In this document: in pieces, positions 53,001 to 64,000 of the stretch
How positions within the stretch are numbered: the stretch's first letter is position 1
How the letters are laid out: every line of letters begins with the position of its first letter
From: Hysterangium stoloniferum
Lineage: Eukaryota > Basidiomycota > Agaricomycetes > Hysterangiales > Hysterangiaceae
Reading direction: 5' to 3'
NCBI GenBank assembly: GCA_015178975.1
Contig: WHVD01000094.1
Location: 124,001-188,000, forward strand
DNA: 64,000 nt
Translations under genes and position numbers: made by a program
The notes under the pieces: generated by a model
Told to the model about the DNA's origin: nothing
Databases searched by the model: none
Seen by the model: only the letters and a program-made list of their open reading frames with translations

Positions 53001-54148
53001 GATCAGATGTAGCATGTAGACTAGACAAGTCGCTCTATGGACTCAAGCAGGCAAGCAATCTCTGGAGCAAACACCTGCGGAGTGTACTAGAGAAAATGGA
53101 CTTCAAGCGGATTTATTCTGATCCATCGGTCTATATCTATCAACGAGATGGAATCAAAGTCATTGTTCCCATATTTGTAGATGACATCACCCTTGCAGGA
53201 CCATCCGAAAAAGTCCTGGATGATTTTGTAGCTGAATTAGCTACACATTTCAAACTCAGGGATCTAGGACCTACATCTTTCCTATTAGGCATTGAAATCA
53301 CACGAGATCGAGAAAAGCGGACTATCTCTCTATCACAACGCCAGTACATCTTGAACAAATTACAGGAATTTGGGATGTCAAATTGTCATACAGTGGGTAC
53401 ACCCATGGATCCAGGGGCAAAACTATCATCAGATCAGTCACCCAAAACCATGGAGGAACAGAATGAAATGCGTGACATTCCCTACATTAATGCAGTTGGG
53501 TCCATGATGTACTTGGCCACTACCACCCGTCCCGACATTGCATACACTGCAGGAGTATTGGCTCGGTTTAATTCAAACCCTGGTATAGCACATTGGAAGG
53601 CTGTCAAGCATCTATTCCGATATTTGAAGGGAACTATGGATATGAAACTCACATATGGTCCTGATCCATTAAATACAGATCTATTCGTTGGCTTCAGTGA
53701 TGCTAGTTATGGTGGAGACAAGGACAGTGGAAAATCAACAACAGGGTACATAATCAAAGTGGGATCAGGAGCAGTATGTTGGAGCAGCAAACTACAACCA
53801 ATTGTGACACTATCCACCACAGAAGCTGAATATGTTGCTGCAGTTGCAGCAGGGAAGGAGATCTGTTGGATGCAGAACCTGTTAAAGGAATTGGGATACA
53901 AGGCACCATGTCCATCAAAACTCTTCATTGACAACCAGTCAGCACTAACTGTAGCCAAGAATCCAGAACATCATGGACGAATGAAACATCTGGACCTATG
54001 CTACTACTGGTTACGTGACATGGTAGAAAAGGAATCAATCAACCCTATCTACCTACAAACAGATGAAATGCCGGCAGATATCTTAACCAAAGCATTACCA
54101 AAACCAAAGGTGGAAAAGTTCAGATCTATGATGGGATTAGGAAATTGA
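50078..54148 (+). CDS. Copia Gag-Pol polyprotein (1356 aa, intact)
   Basis: First ATG in frame at 50078. Gag (LNNQNYPEWSGEMKAWLM) with zinc knuckle CYNCDKEGHLSYDC at about residue 222. Protease WNTDTGATSHM (about 286). Pre-integrase LWHRRLGHHHYEG...CEPCLAGK (about 425-470). Integrase DDE: HTDVHYIG, LRDDKGGEY, QQNGMAERANRT. An acidic linker with a run of Glu precedes RT (WVFKVKRKADGS; YTEIFAPT; SVDISHAFIN; active site IFVDDITLAG, the YVDD equivalent). RNase H: GFSDASYGG, TLSTTEAEYVA, DNQSALTVAKN, ADILTKALP. Gag and Pol are in one frame with no stop or frameshift, as in many Copia elements. Length is normal for the family (1300-1450 aa). Role: particle formation, cDNA synthesis and integration. 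Confidence 0.95.
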   Translation: MTSSESLPKFKPLNNQNYPEWSGEMKAWLMKLGYWKLVCGKEIKPVNGSDNIEKWETKAEKAAAEIYLMVENDQRVHFRGFEEDPIKMWDLLERTHLQQKPGARFNAYDDLFSIQKDEKESLMDLGVRIDKAMGTIQNLRPKDFTIEKLDEELQCMALIRALPEEYAHLSSSLLLMEKLDKNTILQAFRSEELNRNRRGEMVNRAKAPIKHRKKMVCYNCDKEGHLSYDCPKPRNKEKIQQYWQSRNSANKMEEAKIEEVEEQTGKASVFSQHDACATSANIYDWNTDTGATSHMTPHYNWFHTYTPYRTPIKLADNRIVYSEGVGSVIFQPIIDGRVSREVEFTKVLHVPALHNNLLAVLYLTRYKEFDVHISSKTIRFNRHGNLLFTASITDRNVGYLDGKTIINRMENVHMSSTLPLDLSLWHRRLGHHHYEGIKNLMRRNMVKGLVLNSKAKPDPICEPCLAGKMHANPFPPSEHHCNEPLELVHTDVHYIGTRSRSGCYYWVTFIDEASRFYYVIPIKSKSGVFWAFKRYKAFAENLLGRKIKKLRDDKGGEYMSRAFIEFTDKHGILRQHTVRNRPQQNGMAERANRTLAEGITTMLTESELPKNFWEYCLAAFVHIWNHCPSSALQDKTPYEIWHKRKPNISHIRVWGCIAYVHIQKDKRSSLGSHMEKCIFIGYPEGYKGWLFYNPLTRRIVISERAEFDERYTWKHQPPQVPDTGGKDESSTRDYIPGGPVVEEDDNPPNELPTAPVEDHEIPVPESEDNVITPSPQITDNEEEEEEEEDNRPIAIRKPLRNKKPPNEWWKTWEPNPTTSDSTDEVELEEAHVSIISEPRTFTEAMNGPQARQWREAALEEMNIHMSNGTWTIMKLPPGKKAIGSKWVFKVKRKADGSIERFKARLVAKGYNQRPGFDYTEIFAPTMRHATIRLVLALAAAEGLHLRSVDISHAFINSDIDAEIYMVQPEGFHQGGSDVACRLDKSLYGLKQASNLWSKHLRSVLEKMDFKRIYSDPSVYIYQRDGIKVIVPIFVDDITLAGPSEKVLDDFVAELATHFKLRDLGPTSFLLGIEITRDREKRTISLSQRQYILNKLQEFGMSNCHTVGTPMDPGAKLSSDQSPKTMEEQNEMRDIPYINAVGSMMYLATTTRPDIAYTAGVLARFNSNPGIAHWKAVKHLFRYLKGTMDMKLTYGPDPLNTDLFVGFSDASYGGDKDSGKSTTGYIIKVGSGAVCWSSKLQPIVTLSTTEAEYVAAVAAGKEICWMQNLLKELGYKAPCPSKLFIDNQSALTVAKNPEHHGRMKHLDLCYYWLRDMVEKESINPIYLQTDEMPADILTKALPKPKVEKFRSMMGLGN

Positions 54149-54178
54149 ACAGATATGGGATTAAAAAAGTGTTTCATC

Positions 54179-54187
54179 AAGGGGGTG
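54179..54187 (+). other. Polypurine tract of the intact Copia
   Basis: AAGGGGGTG lies directly before the 3' LTR start at 54188. It is the expected plus-strand primer position. Confidence 0.75.
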
Positions 54188-54458
54188 TGTTAAATTTGAT
54201 GATGAAACACACCTTTTTATAGGGGGAGTCCACCAATTATTGCAACTTTTCATATGAAGATGCTAATTGTGGACCATGCTTTTGGAGGTTAATGTGTGTC
54301 AGAACCACTATACACCTCCCAGAGCATCCAACCTATATTGTCAGGAGGTGCTACACTAACTGACACAAGATATTGAGAAACAAATACTTTTATTACAAGC
54401 TTATTAAACCCTTGTATATTGTGTATTGCAATAGAGTCAACTCATACTATTTTTAATA
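54188..54458 (+). repeat. 3' LTR of the intact Copia
   Basis: 271 bp, same sequence as the 5' LTR by eye. Followed by the AGGAG target duplication. Confidence 0.95.
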
Positions 54459-54512
54459 AGGAGTGGAACAAAGGGACAATGAGTAAGACTGGGGCGCCAG
54501 GCTTACAATAAC

Positions 54513-55455
54513 TGGACATTGGAGAAACATGACCTAATACGGTCACAATGGAACACCTTCGGGTTCGCAGCGGAATACCCTCCAATTGCATCAACTACAG
54601 ATGATCGTGAGGGATCCAACCCAGTTACCCTCATCAAATCCTTCACTAAAACACCCTAAACAGCTTGTCAAAAGAGCTTGAAAACTTTGTCGCCATGAAT
54701 ACAACGCCATATAGATACAGGTCAAACTGGATTTCTTGAATATTATCCATTTTTTTAAATCTGGAATGAAATTCATTATTGTTTACAAGTTTATTGAGCC
54801 TGTAATCGTGCAATTTGAATTCCTGAAACAGGACATATTAAGAGCTGGCGGTGACGAGTGGCGGCCACCTGGTGAAGTTCGTTTGAAACTGCTTTTAGGA
54901 TTATTATTGGAGGTTCACTAAATTATATTACTGGCAATCTTTATGAGCTTAAAACATTTAATTTCCAAGTTGTGACCGTACAATGATGAGTGGCTGCCGC
55001 CTGATAAAGAGATGACTCAAGGATTTCTCCAAGATATTAAATGCTACTAATAATTTATTGCAAAGCTACTTATTTTTTCAATTTTTTTGAGATCTTAATC
55101 AGGTAATTTGAATGATTGGAAGGGGATATATCAACACGTGCGACCCTCTGGTGAAATGAAACCACTAAAAGGTGATCCTTTGCGACCATATTAGGTTTTG
55201 TATTGGGCATGGACTCGGAGAGCCTCGGGACTCTTTAAGTTAAACAATCCATTCACCAAGTTATACTGACCAGCTGCTTTCCCTGATGCCGGCTAAGGAA
55301 AGTAGGTTCCCCTGCCGGCCGAAAGTTTCGGTGTGCGCCCGCCCTGACCCTGTGACTGGGCCACATCATCAAAATTCGTTATGACTCGATGGTGTAACTT
55401 AAAAAAGGATTTCAACGCGTCTAAGTTCATTTTTACCTCGAGAAACAACCTACAC
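54513..55455. other. Intergenic, upstream of the ABC transporter
   Basis: No gene is supported. TGGCGGCCACCTGGTGAA and TGGCTGCCGCCTGATAAAG (about 54860 and 54990) form a weak local repeat that also recurs near 55140 (CGACCCTCTGGTGAA). This may be a decayed repeat of about 130-150 bp. Confidence 0.4.
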
Positions 55456-61726
<6,271 letters not shown>

Positions 61727-62079
61727 ACATTTGATAAATATCTGGACACGTCTGTATTCAGCGATTAGCGCTGTTATACGTACTGAAATAACGCGCCTTC
61801 ATTTCAATTTTTGACTCCTGGCGCTTCACGCTAGGATCCTCAATCCCCTACTGATTACTAGGCCTGCAACACATTATTGAAAGTAGAGGATAGTGAGCAT
61901 CGTTACATATGGTTGATAGCAAAAAGGTTAAGTATTACTAAGCAACTGTAACAATACATAGCCTAATACCTAGTTACCCACAAATATCCATTAAAGTTTC
62001 AATTACCATTTTAACACACATTGATACTGGAAAAGTGGAAAGAAAGTTTTTGATGGCAACAGTTGTCATTGGCTAAGTA
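61727..62079. other. 3' flank of the transporter gene
   Basis: Short AT-rich interval with no gene. It ends where TR-GAG sequence begins at about 62080. Confidence 0.5.
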
Positions 62080-63326
62080 GAATAGAAAAAATAATCAAAC
62101 CTTAAGAAGAACTTTGGGGGATTGGAAGAAGGAGATTATGGTGGTGAAGACCTGTATGAATATTCATTAACAATGATGGAAGATAAAACTTGTTCTATTT
62201 GATGAGCAGTATTGGTAGAGGAGGAGGAAAAATATGGTGGCTTTGGAGGATCACTTATGACCCATTCCCTGACTTCTTGGGGCCAGTTATAGACACAAAA
62301 TGCAGCAATATGACCTTGGTGACCACAATGGTGACAGTGACCTTCATTGGTAGGATCACACCAATGAAAACCTTTATCATCTTCTAAAATAGGTGGTGGA
62401 GTAGTGCCTGACCTAGAGAATTGACCAGGTTGTTTCCAAACATTCTCATGCTTTGGACCAGCTGTATATGCAACATTGACTGGCTCAGATTTGATGGCAA
62501 TGGCAGAGGAAGCTGAACCAATAAGAATCCCTTTAACATTGGAAAGAGAGGGTTCAGATTTGGCAGTGAGAATGGAAGTATGAATGGTGTGATAGGAAGG
62601 GTGAAGTCTTCATGAGGAGGAGATCCAATGTTTGACAATCATTGATGATGCAACCCAAAGATATGAGGTTCTGGCAAACACTTTCAATAGCATGGATGTA
62701 AATGTCAATGGGTTTAGAAGGATCATGCTTGATATGATAAAAATCTTCATGACATTTGAAATGACAAGCCATTGTAGACCTCTGGAAGTGTTCCCTCACT
62801 GCTTTCCAAGCAACTAACCCTGAAGTCTTCCTTATCACCAAATACTACAACTCATCACTAATAGTAGACCAAATGATGGCTGCCATTTGCTTATCTGTTT
62901 GCACAGATGGGGAGCAACAGCATCATCATCATCTGTAATCCAAAAGGCACTAGCACCTAAAAATACCATGGACATTGCATCTCTCCATTTGGAATAGTTG
63001 TTTTCTGTGAGGAGAGGGACCTTGGCTCTGATAGGAGTGAGGAAGTTGGGCAAAGACATGATGTTGGTAGAATGATACCACAGGTGATGGTGAATTGATA
63101 GAGCTAACAAGAAGAAAATTGATGGTAAATTTGGTGTTATTTAGTTAGAGCTGGGACCCAGAACCTATTAGAATGAAGAAGGGAGGTGGATGTGAAGCAC
63201 TAGAAGTGCAGGAGCTCAGACACAGACACAGACATGAACAAGTGAACAATAGATTCACCAGCATGCACTATGGACCCAAAACAGTACACAGGTTGTAGCT
63301 AATGTGCCAAGTCACTAAATCCAACA
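62080..63326 (-). mobile_element. Gag-only LTR retrotransposon (TR-GAG), copy 2, lacking its 3' LTR
   Basis: The 5' LTR is 63326-63166 (161 bp, uninterrupted; minus strand). It is followed by a decayed primer-binding site (GGTTCTGGGTCC) and an internal region colinear with copy 1 (MSLPNFLTPIRAKVPLLTENNYSKWRDAMSM at 63061, in pieces; zinc knuckle region near 62320). It breaks off near 62080 before the purine tract and 3' LTR. Internal frames have shifts and stops, but some Gag blocks are longer than in copy 1. Confidence 0.7.
63166..63326 (-). repeat. 5' LTR of TR-GAG copy 2 (161 bp, uninterrupted)
   Basis: Gives the empty-site version of both LTR insertions in copy 1: GCAGGAGCTCAGACA without family A, and GGACCCAAAACAGTACAC without family F. 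Ends TATTAG...CCAACA on the plus strand. Confidence 0.8.
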
Positions 63327-63777
63327 TATTGTACATGCTGGATTTCAGAAATACTGGGACAGAGCATAAGTCTCTCAATCCAACCTGCTGCTTTTGCACC
63401 AACACTTACCTTCCTTCTATTAGAGATGTGGAAGGCCTTTATCAAGGTCCTTGGAGGTGGGATGAGGAAGCAACCTGTCCCTTTGGGAATCCTTCAATTG
63501 CTTATGATGTCCAGGAGACCATTAGTGCTGTTTAGAAGAAGGGTGGTGAGGATGGAATATGGACACACTCGGGAGCAATGTCACTACAGTACTTGGAATG
63601 CATATATACCTGGTCAAGGCAGCAGTGTTCCATGTTGACATCACTTCCACCAGGAACAACAATGTTACTTATGGAGTGTTATAATGTCCATAAGCACCTT
63701 GGCTGGTGGGCATTGTCTTCAATTGGTTGGACAGTATGGACAAGGTACATATGTTCAGATATTGGACAATGTACCTG
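63327..63777 (+). pseudogene. Second half of the repetitive ORF family X
   Basis: Begins with IVHAGFQKYWDRA. After a frame change it continues VEGLYQGPWRWDEEATC, GNPSIAYDVQETISAV, a stop, then KKGGEDG and THSGAMSLQYLECIYTWS, ending near WTVWTRYICSDIGQC. It continues the peptide broken at 45947 (STAEGI), and both breakpoints abut a TR-GAG LTR. Function unknown. Confidence 0.45.
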
Positions 63778-64000
63778 AATGACATTGCCATTGCTATCTC
63801 TAGAAATTTTGAAACTTTACAGCTCACATGGAAACATCTCACTTTTAATTGTGTAATGGAGGATTGTTTCTGAATCCCACATTGGCAAATCAGCCTGGAA
63901 CAACAAAAAAACTAGCAAAATAAAATGAGTAAAGAATCTGAACTTTGAGATCTGCTATTCTTTCTATGGTAATGTAAACATCCTGAGAGACCAATGTCAC
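63778..64000. other. Window end, no feature assigned
   Basis: Probably further decayed family X sequence. No motif is seen. Confidence 0.3.

Larger units (their letters stand above)
49643..54458 (+). mobile_element. Complete Ty1/Copia LTR retrotransposon (4816 bp), probably young
   Basis: Two 271 bp LTRs (49643-49913, 54188-54458) that read as identical, a 5 bp target duplication AGGAG (49638-49642 and 54459-54463), PBS, one uninterrupted Gag-Pol frame, and a purine tract directly before the 3' LTR. The LTRs start TGTTAAATTTG and end in TTTTTAATA, so the element has TG...TA rather than TG...CA ends. All catalytic signatures are present. It is the only clearly autonomous-looking element in the window. 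Confidence 0.95.
49448..54507 (+). repeat. Solo LTR, family D (239 bp) interrupted by the intact Copia
   Basis: TGTAATCCCGTC...GGCTTACA, flanked by ATAAC (49443-49447 and 54508-54512). The LTR is split at AGGAG by the 4.8 kb Copia element. See the other copy at 22970-23887. Confidence 0.85.

Overview
This window looks like a transposon-rich stretch of a basidiomycete nuclear genome, most likely an Agaricomycete. The evidence is the 47-66 nt GT-AG introns that restore reading frames in several genes, the families present (F-box/LRR protein, DUF6533-type membrane protein, RING-H2 E3, TatD metallo-hydrolase, ABCC transporter, PD-(D/E)XK nuclease and kinase-like proteins), and Ty1/Copia elements primed by a half initiator-tRNA-Met site. 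All calls were made by reading the sequence; no database search was possible.

Layout. 0-7.5 kb: AT-rich repeat graveyard with solo LTRs, decayed LTR pieces and a decayed duplicate of the 3' end of the 9-13 kb gene. 7.6-8.7 kb: an ARM/HEAT-like gene on the minus strand, cut off by an LTR. 9.1-12.9 kb: an intact GC-rich three-exon gene (1147 aa, weakly Byr4/Bfa1-like). 13.4-18.9 kb: LTR fragments, a TRIM-like unit, a MITE and a broken PD-(D/E)XK gene. 20.2-22.8 kb: a PD-(D/E)XK nuclease ORF (minus) and a small kinase-like gene (plus), separated by two poly(A) retroposons that share one target-site duplication. 23-29 kb: solo LTRs and a second full-length MITE. 29.4-39.3 kb is a gene island: DUF6533-type protein, F-box protein, and a divergent TatD / RING-H2 pair with a 179 bp shared promoter. 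39.5-48.7 kb: a decayed Copia element carrying an LTR nested in an LTR, followed by a gag-only LTR element (TR-GAG). 49.4-54.5 kb: a complete, probably very young Copia element with apparently identical 271 bp LTRs and one uninterrupted polyprotein, sitting inside an older solo LTR. 55.5-61.7 kb: an intron-rich full-length ABCC transporter gene. 62.1-64 kb: a second TR-GAG copy and the second half of a repetitive ORF whose first half lies at 45.6 kb.

How it fits together. The host genes are unlinked housekeeping, regulatory or transport functions. The TatD and RING genes probably share regulation. The most informative part of the window is its insertion history: many insertions have readable target-site duplications and four have empty sites or filled/empty comparisons inside the window, so their relative order can be worked out. 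A short U5 motif shared by at least four otherwise different LTR families, together with a base-paired LTR terminus, is the strongest candidate for an undescribed functional element.
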